In this document: positions 16,608 through 25,697 of the stretch, piece after piece | How positions within the stretch are numbered: the stretch's first letter is position 1 | Layout: every line of letters starts with the position of its first letter | From: an uncultured Synergistales bacterium | Lineage (GTDB): Bacteria > Synergistota > Synergistia > Synergistales > Aminobacteriaceae | DNA: 33,829 bases | Direction of reading: 5' to 3' | NCBI GenBank assembly: GCA_905235395.1 | Contig: CAJOLN010000018.1 | Coordinates: 1 to 33,829, forward strand | Translations under genes and position numbers: made by a program | Notes under the pieces: model-generated | The model's database searches: none | Seen by the model: the letters and a program-made list of their open reading frames with translations, nothing else | What the model was told of the DNA's origin: nothing

Positions 16608-19600
16608 TTATCGTTTCTTCTTCAACAACAGCAATAGAGCAAATACTCCTAAAACTGAAGAGTTACATCCTCCTCCGCCACTGCTTTTTTGTTGCTGATC
16701 TGGTTGCGGTTGTGGCTTAGGTTCAGGCTCAGGCTGTGGTTGAGGTTGTGGTTCGGGACTGGGTGCTGGAGTAGGCTCAGGTTCAGGTTCGGGTTCATCT
16801 GAATCTTCGTATTCGGGGCCAACATCAACACTTATTGCGGCGGTCAATCCATTGAATTCTGCTCTCAGTGTTGTAGTTCCTTCTTTGAGACCTTGTACCA
16901 TGCCTTCGTCATTCACAAACGCAATTTCAGGGTCATCTGCTGTCCATTTGGTGCCGCTTAATGGCGATGATACATCGAACATATTTCCGTCTTCAGTGTT
17001 TGCGAATAATCCGGCTTTGGCAAATGAGTTCACATTCGTGCAAATCATATCTGTTCCGATAAAGTCGAGCCCTATTGTATTTATGCCATTAAGGTTGTAC
17101 ATGCACGCGAGATGAATAATGTCAGATGTGTAAAGTTTCTTATCACCCGCAGAGTAACAGTAAGCTGTCATATATCCCAAATCGCTGCTTGCAAACTCAA
17201 CATTCACTTCAAAATTTCCGCTGCCATCAGAGTACATCGGGAAAATTTTATCAATGCCATCTTTTTGAATCACAAGTTGTACGTCACTGTTCACATTATT
17301 GGACGCTTGGGCAGTAAATTTCACGACGCTCGTCTCAGTGTCAGAAACTATCAGAACGCTTTTATTCACGGTCAATTCGAAATTTGTGATGTAAAAATTT
17401 TTGAGATCAATGTCATCAAAATTTATATCTTCGTAATCAATTGAACTTGCTTTCACTCGTGCATTTTGCGAAGTAACGTTTGGCGATGCAGTGAGTGAAA
17501 CAGAATTTTTCAGTACAGCAAAATCACTCATTGGGGCATTTTTCAGGATATTTACCACAGCATACGCAACATCACCCTGTTGGCACAGCGTCGAGTATCT
17601 GAATCTCCAGTCAGTCCAATTAACGTCATTTCCGTACTCAGGAAAACCTGTTGAATATTCATGTAACCCTGCGACTGCACTGCTCACTGGTACAAATAAA
17701 TCGTGGCCCTGATCCGCGAAAATCAACCTTTGAACTGCGAAAAATAAGTTGAACGTCAATTCAAATGGATTAAGATTTTTATTTGCAAGATCAATAGTTG
17801 AGCTGACGATTTGCAACACACCACTAACCTGAGGATCCTGCGCAACATTTTCGACAAATGAAAATGCAAGACCACGAAGCTCATCATTCAACAATATATC
17901 CTTAAGAATTTCCTCCTGTTGTGAGGCTAATCTCAACAGAATGCGATCGTCTAATGCATTGATAGTTTTCAATAAGTCAAGATCACTTGCGTGCTTAAAG
18001 TTATCCAGAGTATTGAGAGTTTGCACGTAGTCCATATAATCGGTCAATTTTTTGAACTTTGATATCTGAGAGCCTAGTGATTTCAATAGCTTCATGATAT
18101 TAAACACTGCAAATGCGTTATCTTTTATTCCCTCGAAACCATCCAGATAACCTTTCACATCACCGTACACGAAATGCATCGGGACATTCGCTGGCAAAGT
18201 TAGCTTCATGAAATCGCTTCCAACAGCAATCTCTTTCCAAAATGGATCATAGTGAGGGAGTTGGTATCTGTTATGCAAAAACCAGAGGAGAGAGCGTGCG
18301 ATTGGCTCTTTCAATATTGGTTGATCATTCAGCAGGCTGAAGTCTCCAGTTAAAATATTTGCCAGAGGAGTTCCCATGTGAGGCACAGCGATGTTTATAA
18401 ACCTGTGAATCATTCCTTGCTTATACGATTGCGTTGTCCAGTTATTCCCATCTTTGGTTTGTCTACGTTCAGGTGTGTCCTCCAAGAATTTGCGCACAAC
18501 AAGTCCGCCTATTCCATGAGCGATAACGTCCGCTTTTGTGCAAACGATGCCTTCCTGAGCGTAACGATAGAACATTCCGGTTAATGCGTTGAAGAAGTCG
18601 TTAAAATCATTCTCCAAAAGTTTCTGTATCCCTTGTCTGCCGTTATGATCCCATAAAGCAATATGTTCTTTCTTGAAGTCTCTGTTCAGCAGTTCCTGAT
18701 AAATGCCAACGCCGATTTTTTGGTTAAGTCCGAATGTGTGACTCGCGTTTCCTGGATTTACTATACTTGCAAAGAAGCTTGCAAACCCTGATATATTGGT
18801 AAAGCCACCTGGATTTATCATGCCTGGAATTAAAAACACAGGTGCAGCTTCAATCTTCAACTCTATATCACGTTCTTCTTTTGTGCCGTCATCAGCGTAA
18901 AAATTCACATGAACTTTGAATGTGTCAGACGGAAATTGTTTGTTCTCCGGGAAAGTCTCAGGCGCAATCATAACAATTGAAATCTGATGACCTCCCTCTT
19001 CCTCATCAAGAATACCAACCTGAAATGTTCTAACCTGACTCGTTGAATTTATTTCAGAGCGTTGCAGAGTTTCGAGAGTTGCACCTATATCTTTATCGAA
19101 TTGGAAAGTAGCATAGCCAGGTTTATCTGTCTGAACACGCAGAATAAGGCGTGAATTTCCGTCCGCAGTGAAACCAAGTTTGCCGTATGTGCCGTAATTA
19201 TATTGTGCTATGGTTGGTTCTGTGAGTTGATGACCTTGATAGTCGATGTAATAGCTGGAAGTCATATCGCAGATGATGTTATCAGTGCCGAATCCTCCGC
19301 GTTCAAGTGCTTCAACCTTCAGTGTTCCGCCTTCACCTTTTAGAGTAACATTCATGCGTTCCTCATTAGGTGAATGGGTCTGATATTCATAGAAAAGTTC
19401 TGAAGGATATTCTGAAAACAACACGATGCCATTTGAGACATCAAATGAAATTGGAGACATTTCTTCAGAATTTTTTCCGCTCTTTGCCCGTATTGAATCA
19501 GGAACTATATTTTCGAGTTTTGATACATACTCGCTCAAATCAACCTTATAACCCTCAGTTGTTATTTCAGCTTTCATGCCTTCCCTAATTTGAGGAGAGC

Positions 19601-20531
19601 AGACTATACCTGTCAACACCTTATTATTACTAAGGTCAAGTTCTGTAAGATGATTATTCTCGCAATGTAGCTCTATCAACTTTGTGTTTTGTGAGAGGTC
19701 AAGTTCATTAAGCCCCGTGCCAAAGCAGCCAAGTCTCTCCAGATTCGGGCAGGTTCGCAGATTCAGCTTCCTAACATCTCCGTTTTCTGACAGCATCCAT
19801 AATTCTTTCAGGCTTGTACATCCGTCTACGTTCACCCCTTGCAACGCTGGGCTATCACAGCATATATATTCCAAAGCAGCAAGTCCACTAAAGTTAATTG
19901 TCGTAAACTGGTTGTTGCCGCCTGCAAAAAGTTTTAAATTTTTGCAACTGCTTAGGTCTATTTGTGTAAGTGAATCATTGTCACAATAGATCGTCTCAAG
20001 GGATGAGCAACCATTGAGATTCACATACTTTAGGTTGGGACTACTGCCACAGCCAAGCACTGTAAGGCTCGAACATCCTGACGCATTGATACTCTCAAGA
20101 TTAGGGCCGCTGAGGTGAAACTCAGTAAGATTGGAGAAGCCGCTTATATTTACATTTTTGACCATAACGCCCGGACAGTAAACCCTTCTCAGGTTAGTCA
20201 GGTATTCGATCCCTGACAGGTCAGCGAGTCCGCAATACTGTATGCTGATAAAGTCCTTGTGATTAAGCTCGTAGTCGTTCAATACGCCGTCCTTGTATGC
20301 TTCACTCCACTGCCATTCATAGCCCAACACGTTGCCTTCATAATCAGTAACGGGAACTTGTTTCCAGCCGTCAAACCACTCAAGCTGTTGAAGCCATTCA
20401 CGCAGAACAGGATCAGGGAAATGTGCCTCATCAATCGGGACATCAGCAGAAGCAATTGCAGAAAAGGAAAACAGAAGTGCAAAAATCAGCAAAATTACTC
20501 TTGTGGGGGGGGGGCAGACTTTTTTGAACAT
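16608..20531 (-). CDS. giant secreted protein: leucine-rich repeats, alpha/beta-hydrolase-like domain, Big_2, C-terminal sorting tail
   Basis: A 1307-residue exported protein of unknown function. A signal peptide (residues 1-32, ending IASA) follows an odd CPPPT segment encoded by ten C. Residues about 90-315 are irregular leucine-rich repeats with Cys/Asn ladders (LTELDLSNNKVLTGIVC). An uncharacterised beta-rich region follows. About residues 560-930 resemble a lipase-type alpha/beta hydrolase: PVFLIPGM, then VIAHGIGGLVVRKFLED where the family has HSMGG, so the nucleophile serine is glycine (residue 673), and DQGHDLFVPVSSA near the acid position. About residues 1165-1240 look like Big_2. A Pro/Glu/Gln spacer and an SGGGGC-hydrophobic-KKKR tail end it. 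The start at 20531 is supported by AAGGAG 9 bases upstream and a promoter at 20581-20609; the frame stays open to 20630, but that would begin upstream of the promoter. Confidence 0.85.
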   Translation of the reverse strand: MFKKVCPPPTRVILLIFALLFSFSAIASADVPIDEAHFPDPVLREWLQQLEWFDGWKQVPVTDYEGNVLGYEWQWSEAYKDGVLNDYELNHKDFISIQYCGLADLSGIEYLTNLRRVYCPGVMVKNVNISGFSNLTEFHLSGPNLESINASGCSSLTVLGCGSSPNLKYVNLNGCSSLETIYCDNDSLTQIDLSSCKNLKLFAGGNNQFTTINFSGLAALEYICCDSPALQGVNVDGCTSLKELWMLSENGDVRKLNLRTCPNLERLGCFGTGLNELDLSQNTKLIELHCENNHLTELDLSNNKVLTGIVCSPQIREGMKAEITTEGYKVDLSEYVSKLENIVPDSIRAKSGKNSEEMSPISFDVSNGIVLFSEYPSELFYEYQTHSPNEERMNVTLKGEGGTLKVEALERGGFGTDNIICDMTSSYYIDYQGHQLTEPTIAQYNYGTYGKLGFTADGNSRLILRVQTDKPGYATFQFDKDIGATLETLQRSEINSTSQVRTFQVGILDEEEGGHQISIVMIAPETFPENKQFPSDTFKVHVNFYADDGTKEERDIELKIEAAPVFLIPGMINPGGFTNISGFASFFASIVNPGNASHTFGLNQKIGVGIYQELLNRDFKKEHIALWDHNGRQGIQKLLENDFNDFFNALTGMFYRYAQEGIVCTKADVIAHGIGGLVVRKFLEDTPERRQTKDGNNWTTQSYKQGMIHRFINIAVPHMGTPLANILTGDFSLLNDQPILKEPIARSLLWFLHNRYQLPHYDPFWKEIAVGSDFMKLTLPANVPMHFVYGDVKGYLDGFEGIKDNAFAVFNIMKLLKSLGSQISKFKKLTDYMDYVQTLNTLDNFKHASDLDLLKTINALDDRILLRLASQQEEILKDILLNDELRGLAFSFVENVAQDPQVSGVLQIVSSTIDLANKNLNPFELTFNLFFAVQRLIFADQGHDLFVPVSSAVAGLHEYSTGFPEYGNDVNWTDWRFRYSTLCQQGDVAYAVVNILKNAPMSDFAVLKNSVSLTASPNVTSQNARVKASSIDYEDINFDDIDLKNFYITNFELTVNKSVLIVSDTETSVVKFTAQASNNVNSDVQLVIQKDGIDKIFPMYSDGSGNFEVNVEFASSDLGYMTAYCYSAGDKKLYTSDIIHLACMYNLNGINTIGLDFIGTDMICTNVNSFAKAGLFANTEDGNMFDVSSPLSGTKWTADDPEIAFVNDEGMVQGLKEGTTTLRAEFNGLTAAISVDVGPEYEDSDEPEPEPEPTPAPSPEPQPQPQPEPEPKPQPQPDQQQKSSGGGGCNSSVLGVFALLLLLKKKR
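16611..16685 (-). other. Synergistetes-type C-terminal sorting signal (coding segment)
   Basis: The last 25 residues have the tripartite layout of C-terminal sorting domains: a glycine-rich motif with a single cysteine (SSGGGGCNSS, Cys 1289), eleven hydrophobic residues, then KKKR. This resembles the Synerg-CTERM class, which by analogy with MYXO-CTERM would be cut near the Gly-Cys motif by an intramembrane protease and leave the protein on the outer surface. No processing enzyme is encoded in this window. Confidence 0.7.
16686..16805 (-). repeat. low-complexity Pro-Glu-Gln spacer repeat
   Basis: Degenerate six-base units encoding EP, QP, TP, AP and SP dipeptides for about 40 residues. This is a wall- or membrane-spanning type linker that holds the folded domains away from the anchor. 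Its repetitive DNA may vary in length between strains. Confidence 0.75.
20505..20514. repeat. ten-base G/C homopolymer, possible phase-variation tract
   Basis: Ten consecutive C on the coding strand form codons 6 (last base) to 9 of the surface protein. At ten C the frame stays open. At nine C the next codons read CCA CAA GAG TAA, a stop at codon 12. At eleven C the frame reaches TGA about 30 codons from the start. It is the longest single-base G or C run seen in this AT-rich window. Confidence 0.7.
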
Positions 20532-20580
20532 ATCATACAACTCCTTTAGGATAATTTGAGAAGATTTTTGAAGTATTTTA

Positions 20581-20609
20581 ATTTTACACATTGAAGCTAT
20601 TTTTACCAA
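20581..20609 (-). promoter_or_regulatory. promoter of the surface protein gene
   Basis: On the minus strand TTGGTA (20604-20609) and TAAAAT (20581-20586) are 17 bases apart. A transcript from here would start near 20574 and have a leader of about 43 bases before the ATG at 20531. This argues against the longer reading frame that begins at 20630. Confidence 0.6.
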
Positions 20610-20692
20610 GAACAAAATTTTCTTCATCACAAAAAGCTCTCACAGTTGAAAGAGTTTGAAGCCCTGAATCAAAAAGGATATTGCGCGGCGTG

Positions 20693-20698
20693 TATAAT
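20693..20698 (+). promoter_or_regulatory. -10 element upstream of tadA
   Basis: A perfect TATAAT lies 54 bases before the tadA start and is the only good hexamer in the gap. No matching -35 at 16-18 bases was found. It probably serves the long plus-strand operon. Confidence 0.4.
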
Positions 20699-20752
20699 AC
20701 GTTTCAAAATCAAACTCAGAAACAAAAACGGAGCTGAAATAAACAAGGCCTT

Positions 20753-21211
20753 ATGACTAATCAATATGATGATATGTTCATGCAGGCAGCACTAATTGAA
20801 GCAGAATATGCATTCTCAAGAGGAGATGTGCCTGTAGGAGCATTAATAGTACGCAACAATAATATATTAAGTTCGGGAAGCGATAAGAAGCTCAATGACC
20901 CGACAGAACACGCAGAGATGATTGCAATACGCGAGGCATCACATAAAATTCATCACTGGAACCTCACAGGCTGTACCCTCTATGTTACTCTTGAACCATG
21001 TCCTATGTGTGCGGGTGCATGCGTGAATTCGAGAATCTCACGCGTAGTTTATGGAGCAAAAAATTACAAGAGCGGTGCAGGCGGAACACTCTATAACATA
21101 CTTCGGGACTCAAGACTGAATCACACATGCGAAATTCAATCGGGCATTTTGGAATCTGAATGTCTGAATATACTTCAGAAATATTTTTTCAAACGGAGGA
21201 CTCAAAAATGA
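20753..21211 (+). CDS. tadA: tRNA adenosine(34) deaminase TadA
   Basis: TadA converts A34 to inosine in tRNA-Arg(ACG). The 152-residue cytidine-deaminase fold shows the zinc site in full: HAEMIAIREA supplies the zinc ligand histidine and the catalytic glutamate, and PCPMCAGAC supplies two cysteines. GDVPVGALIV is the typical N-terminal strand. NSRISRVVYGAKNYKSGAGGT follows, where related guanine deaminases differ. The ATG at 20753 has only AAGG close by as ribosome site. The stop overlaps the recJ ATG (ATGA), so the pair is coupled. It is the first gene of a block running to mrdA. Confidence 0.94.
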   Translation: MTNQYDDMFMQAALIEAEYAFSRGDVPVGALIVRNNNILSSGSDKKLNDPTEHAEMIAIREASHKIHHWNLTGCTLYVTLEPCPMCAGACVNSRISRVVYGAKNYKSGAGGTLYNILRDSRLNHTCEIQSGILESECLNILQKYFFKRRTQK

Positions 21212-22896
21212 TTCCAACATGCTTAATTTCAGACCTGAAAATTTTTCACACAGGCGATTCAACAAAACATCTTGCGACTGAATTATCATGTCCTGAACTT
21301 GCTGCCGGAGTTCTCGAAATGCTGAAGGGTGATGATGATATTAATCTTCTCCGCGAATGGATACGTCCCGATTTCTCTCAGCAAATGGATAAACTGAATC
21401 TTGGAACAGGAAGCAAAGAAGCAAAAGCATTATGGGAATCTAAAAGTTCATTCGGAAATGTTCTTGTGTATGGTGATTATGATACTGACGGAATATGTTC
21501 TACAGTTATGGCAATGGAAATATTCAGGAACAAAGCCGCACAGGTAAGATATTTCATTCCGAGAAGGGACATTCACGGTTACGGATTGAATGCGGGTGTC
21601 CTCGAAAAACTTCCGTCAATGGGATGCAACACTCTCGTAGTTGTGGACTGCGGCACGAATGATTCAGAGATGCTTGAAGAATTACGCAAGGCAGGCATAA
21701 ATATTTTTGTGTTCGATCATCATTCGGTATCATCTCCCATAACAATACCTGCGATAGTAAATCCGTCTATTGATATTGAAGCTGGCGATGTTCAGAAGAT
21801 ATGTGCAACTGCGGTGCTATGGTGCTGGGCATGGATTGAAAATATTGTTTCACGTGACTTCCTGAAATATGAACTCGACCTTGCTGCTCTTGCTACTATT
21901 GCTGACTGTATGCCCCTGCATAATCTCAACCGTTCTCTTGTACGTTACGGAATGAAACTCATGCGTTCAAACCCACGAAGAGGATTAAGCGCACTCTTTG
22001 ACTGTCTTGGAATCAATAAGTCTCAATTATCCGAAGAACATCTTTCAATGAGAGTAATTCCATGTCTGAATGCACCGGGAAGAATCGCTACAGCCGATGT
22101 AGGAGTGAGAGCGTTACTTGGAAACGGAAGCAGTGATTCGATATATTCATGTGTGAATGACCTTATGAGAATCAATCGTAAGAGACAGACATTAACGGAG
22201 AATATTGCACATGAAATTGATGACGGGATTCTCACTCACAAAATCACAAAGAAGGTTCTGTATCATGATTCATGGCCTATAGGTGTACTAAGCGGAGTAG
22301 CGAGCAGAGTATGTGCACAGTACAACATACCCATAGTTCTGGCTGCACCAGTGGGGAGCAAAGTGATACGTGGAACATTGAGAGTTCCTGAAGGAGGCGA
22401 TGCAGTAGGAATACTCGGCAAGATTGCGAACATGCTCGATGCATGGGGAGGACACAAATACGCCGCAGGATTTTCTGTGCTGATTGAGAACTGGGCAGAT
22501 GTATGTCAATCACTTGAGAAAATGTTAGCTGACATTGAGATTCAGCCTGAAGGAGTTACACCCGTAATTGATATTTCACCGTCTGATATCTCAATCTCTG
22601 ACTGGCGGGCAGTATCTGAACTTGGGCCTTTTGGAAATAATAACCCGTCTCCGAAATTTTTCACGGTTAAGAACATGGCCTGCACAGAAATTCTGCCTAT
22701 GGGAAAAGAAGGCAAACATAGCTGTATTCGTGTGAAGAACGCGAGGCTTCTTGCATTCAACACGACAGCAAGAGATGTATCTGAAATGCTCGGCAGAGTA
22801 CAAGGCTGGGTATATCATCCCAGATTAGATTACTGGAGGAATGAAGAACAGTTACAGTTTATATTAGACTGCGCAGTAACAGAAGGAGGCGTTTGA
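21208..22896 (+). CDS. recJ: single-stranded-DNA-specific exonuclease RecJ
   Basis: RecJ degrades single-stranded DNA 5' to 3' in recombination and mismatch repair. The DHH-family motifs are present: VLVYGDYDTDG near residue 88 and VFDHHSVSS near residue 169. VDCGTND and TIADCMPL lie in expected order. WGGHKYAAGFSV near residue 410 is the DHHA1 motif, and the C-terminal 100 residues fit the OB domain. I chose ATG 21208, with GGAGGA 8 bases upstream and overlap with the tadA stop; the frame continues upstream to 21160 only inside tadA. At 562 residues it is of normal size. Confidence 0.94.
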   Translation: MIPTCLISDLKIFHTGDSTKHLATELSCPELAAGVLEMLKGDDDINLLREWIRPDFSQQMDKLNLGTGSKEAKALWESKSSFGNVLVYGDYDTDGICSTVMAMEIFRNKAAQVRYFIPRRDIHGYGLNAGVLEKLPSMGCNTLVVVDCGTNDSEMLEELRKAGINIFVFDHHSVSSPITIPAIVNPSIDIEAGDVQKICATAVLWCWAWIENIVSRDFLKYELDLAALATIADCMPLHNLNRSLVRYGMKLMRSNPRRGLSALFDCLGINKSQLSEEHLSMRVIPCLNAPGRIATADVGVRALLGNGSSDSIYSCVNDLMRINRKRQTLTENIAHEIDDGILTHKITKKVLYHDSWPIGVLSGVASRVCAQYNIPIVLAAPVGSKVIRGTLRVPEGGDAVGILGKIANMLDAWGGHKYAAGFSVLIENWADVCQSLEKMLADIEIQPEGVTPVIDISPSDISISDWRAVSELGPFGNNNPSPKFFTVKNMACTEILPMGKEGKHSCIRVKNARLLAFNTTARDVSEMLGRVQGWVYHPRLDYWRNEEQLQFILDCAVTEGGV

Positions 22897-22899
22897 TTT

Positions 22900-25236
22900 T
22901 TGGCCACAGAGAAAACTACTCCTGAGACATTAAAAACCGGCAGTGAAACTTTTTCATCGATAATGAACAGCGTACCTTCAATTGATAATTCTTCAGACTT
23001 CCTTCGGGAAATGTCCTCACATCGAGATGAATATTTTTTGAGAATCCCGGAGAATTCACAGAAGGAATGCGTTCGGCTTCTATGGTCTGACCTCTGGAAC
23101 AAAGCAATGATGTCATTGACTCCCGAACAAATGCAGAAACTCGGTGAGACATTCGTGTTTGCCGCAAAAGCACACCAGCACCAATTGAGGAAGTCAGGAG
23201 ATCCGTATATCATTCACACAATAAGTGCCGCATTGATTCTCGCTGATATGCATTTGGACATGGCCACGCTTGAAGCAGCATTACTTCATGACACAATTGA
23301 AGATACTGATGTCACACCTGAAGAACTAAAAGAAAAATTCGGCTCTGATGTTGCGATGCTGGTTGACGGTGTTACGAAGCTGGCTCATGATGACGTTAAA
23401 GAATTCATGTCGAGAGAAGACCTGACCAGCGAAAATTTACGGCGAATGTTCATAGTAATGGCTCGTGATATTAGAGTCGTTCTGATAAAACTTGCAGACA
23501 GACTTCACAACATGAGAACTCTCCACGTTATGCGTGAGGAAAAACAAAAACGAATTGCCCTCGAAACAATGGAAATATATGCACCGCTTGCACATCGTCT
23601 AGGAATATATCAGCTTAAACGTGAACTCGAAGATTTATCATTCATGTATCTTCACCCTGATATCTACGCGGAGGTTGAACAGAGAGTAAAGAAGCGTATG
23701 CCGAAAATGGAAGAAGTCATCAATAAGGCACGTGAAATATTAGAAGAACGTCTTCAAAAAGATAATATACCATGCAGGATAAAGGGACGGTCGAAGCATT
23801 ACTACAGCATATATGAGAAAATGCAGAGGAAAAAAATTTCGTTCGATGAATTGTATGATATTCTTGCTGTTCGCGTTCTCGTTGATGACGTTACAACTTG
23901 CTATTCTGTTCTCGGTATCGTTCATGCATTATGGGTTCCTGTTCCCGGACAGTTCGATGATTACATTGCAACTCCGAAAAGCAATATGTATCAGTCATTG
24001 CACACAACAGTTATGGCATTCGGTGTGCCTCTTGAAGTTCAGATACGTACATATGAAATGAATCATTACGCTGAATATGGAATTGCTGCTCACTGGGTAT
24101 ATAAAGCAGGAGGCGGGAGGAAATCCATTAAGGGATTAGACGCAAAACTTATGTGGGTACGTCAGGCATTAGAGGCAGGGCAGGACGGCGACAGAAAAGA
24201 ATTCATGGACGTTCTGAAGAGTGACATATTGCTCACAAGTGAAGTATACGTTTTCACTCCTCAGGGAAAGCCCGTAATCCTTCCGAATGGTTCAACAACT
24301 TTAGACTTCGCATATTCAGTTCATACTGAAGTTGGCAATCACTGTGTAGGTGCACAGATTAACGGAAGAATTGTGCCTTTGAACACGCAGCTTCATTCAG
24401 GAGATATAGTACGCATTCTGACATCACCGAACGGATCACCCTCAAAGGACTGGCTGAAGATAGTGAACAGTGCAAAGACACGAAGCAAAATCCGAAACTA
24501 TTTCCGTCAGGCAGAAAAAATTGACCGTGAAGAAAAACTTGAACGCGGCTGGAAGTTAATCGAACGTGAATTGAAACGCAGAGGACTAACTGACGTAAAG
24601 CGTGAGGACTTCAGCAATATAGATGATCAGTTAGTGGCTGTAGGATCAGGTTCAATAGGGCCAGGTGAAACAGCACAGAGATTATCTCTCGCATATCTTC
24701 AGCATCATTCATCATCATTGCCTCAGCAGAATACTCCCGTTGAAATTCAGACAGAAGAACCAAAACGTAACAGAGACAGCAAATCAGATATTCTAGTTGA
24801 AGGTGAAGGAGGAGTTAGTGTAACTCTCGCGAACTGCTGCAACCCCGTCTACGGAGATGAAATCATAGGGTATTCAACCAACAGACGAGGCATAACGATT
24901 CATCGCGCTGACTGTCCGGGCATATCGGGAACGAATCAGGAACGCAAAATTAATGTATCATGGGCACCAATTGATCCTGCTAACACGATCAGAAAGTCTA
25001 AACTCTACACCGCAAGACTTAAAGCAGAAGGCATTGACCGTGAAGACCTTATTGCTGATACTACTCGTGCACTCACTCTTGACGGAGCAAGCATAGCAGG
25101 CATAAAGGCATTAATGGCAGGTAACAGTTTAATGCGAATGAAAATAGAACTACGTGTACGAAATCTTGAACATTTGTATTCAGCAATGGCAAAATTAAAT
25201 GAGGTCAGAGGAATTCTTGAAGTAACAAGGGGGTAA
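22900..25236 (+). CDS. rel: bifunctional (p)ppGpp synthetase/hydrolase (RelA/SpoT family)
   Basis: This enzyme makes and breaks the alarmone (p)ppGpp. At 778 residues it has the full domain order. First, an HD hydrolase (IIHTISAALILADMH, LLHDTIEDT, LADRLHNMRTL) appears catalytically complete. The synthetase domain follows (GRSKHYYSIYEKM, ELYDILAVRVLV, YIATPKSNMYQSLHTTV). Then comes a TGS domain (VYVFTPQGKPVILPNGST), a zinc-finger-like CC segment (LANCCNPVYGDEIIGY) and a C-terminal ACT domain. Both activities look retained, as in Gram-positive Rel. The start is TTG at 22900 with GGAGG about 10 bases upstream inside the end of recJ. The neighbours dtd and an MBL hydrolase match an order common in other phyla. 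Confidence 0.95.
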   Translation: MATEKTTPETLKTGSETFSSIMNSVPSIDNSSDFLREMSSHRDEYFLRIPENSQKECVRLLWSDLWNKAMMSLTPEQMQKLGETFVFAAKAHQHQLRKSGDPYIIHTISAALILADMHLDMATLEAALLHDTIEDTDVTPEELKEKFGSDVAMLVDGVTKLAHDDVKEFMSREDLTSENLRRMFIVMARDIRVVLIKLADRLHNMRTLHVMREEKQKRIALETMEIYAPLAHRLGIYQLKRELEDLSFMYLHPDIYAEVEQRVKKRMPKMEEVINKAREILEERLQKDNIPCRIKGRSKHYYSIYEKMQRKKISFDELYDILAVRVLVDDVTTCYSVLGIVHALWVPVPGQFDDYIATPKSNMYQSLHTTVMAFGVPLEVQIRTYEMNHYAEYGIAAHWVYKAGGGRKSIKGLDAKLMWVRQALEAGQDGDRKEFMDVLKSDILLTSEVYVFTPQGKPVILPNGSTTLDFAYSVHTEVGNHCVGAQINGRIVPLNTQLHSGDIVRILTSPNGSPSKDWLKIVNSAKTRSKIRNYFRQAEKIDREEKLERGWKLIERELKRRGLTDVKREDFSNIDDQLVAVGSGSIGPGETAQRLSLAYLQHHSSSLPQQNTPVEIQTEEPKRNRDSKSDILVEGEGGVSVTLANCCNPVYGDEIIGYSTNRRGITIHRADCPGISGTNQERKINVSWAPIDPANTIRKSKLYTARLKAEGIDREDLIADTTRALTLDGASIAGIKALMAGNSLMRMKIELRVRNLEHLYSAMAKLNEVRGILEVTRG

Positions 25237-25240
25237 AAAT

Positions 25241-25681
25241 TTGCGTATTCTGATTCAGAGAGTAAAACGAGCTTCAGTAATCATAAACGGAAAAGAGAAA
25301 CGTGAAATCAATCATGGCATGTGCATATTCATCGGGATAACTCACGGTGATAATGAATCAAATGCTGACTGGCTGGCAGAAAAAATTTCCGGGCTTAGAA
25401 TATTTGAAGATGAAAACGGAAAATTGAATCTCTCAGTCAAAGATGTAGAAGGTGAATTACTTCTCATATCACAGTTCACTCTCTACGCTTCATGTGCTAA
25501 GGGCAGGAGGCCAAGTTTCACTGATGCTGCTAAACCTGATGAAGCAGAAAGATTGTATGATTATTTCGTTTCAAAGGTTAAGAGCTTTGAGTTCAGAAAA
25601 GTAGAATGCGGTGAATTCGGTGCAGACATGGAAGTTGAAATAATTAATGACGGGCCATTGACGTTTATCATTGATTCATAA
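25241..25681 (+). CDS. dtd: D-aminoacyl-tRNA deacylase
   Basis: Dtd hydrolyses D-amino acids (and glycine from tRNA-Ala) from mischarged tRNA. The 146-residue protein carries the family markers: RILIQRVKRASV at the N-terminus, the catalytic SQFTLYASCAKGRRPSF element, and the C-terminal cis-Gly-Pro motif NDGPLTFI. The start is TTG at 25241 with AAGGGGG 8 bases upstream, five bases after the rel stop. It is translationally linked to the next gene. Confidence 0.95.
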   Translation: MRILIQRVKRASVIINGKEKREINHGMCIFIGITHGDNESNADWLAEKISGLRIFEDENGKLNLSVKDVEGELLLISQFTLYASCAKGRRPSFTDAAKPDEAERLYDYFVSKVKSFEFRKVECGEFGADMEVEIINDGPLTFIIDS

Positions 25682-25697
25682 AGGGGGAAAATTAAAG

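Noticed and set aside
16686-16805. CRISPR-like or satellite repeat
   Set aside because: The short units simply encode Pro-Glu-Gln dipeptides in frame within the surface protein.
20259-20549. 96-codon plus-strand frame over the start of the surface protein
   Set aside because: Antisense to the signal peptide and first domain. It crosses the poly-G run and reads low-complexity sequence.
20532-20630. 33-residue N-terminal extension of the surface protein
   Set aside because: The predicted promoter lies inside it, and the downstream ATG has both a good ribosome site and a typical signal peptide.
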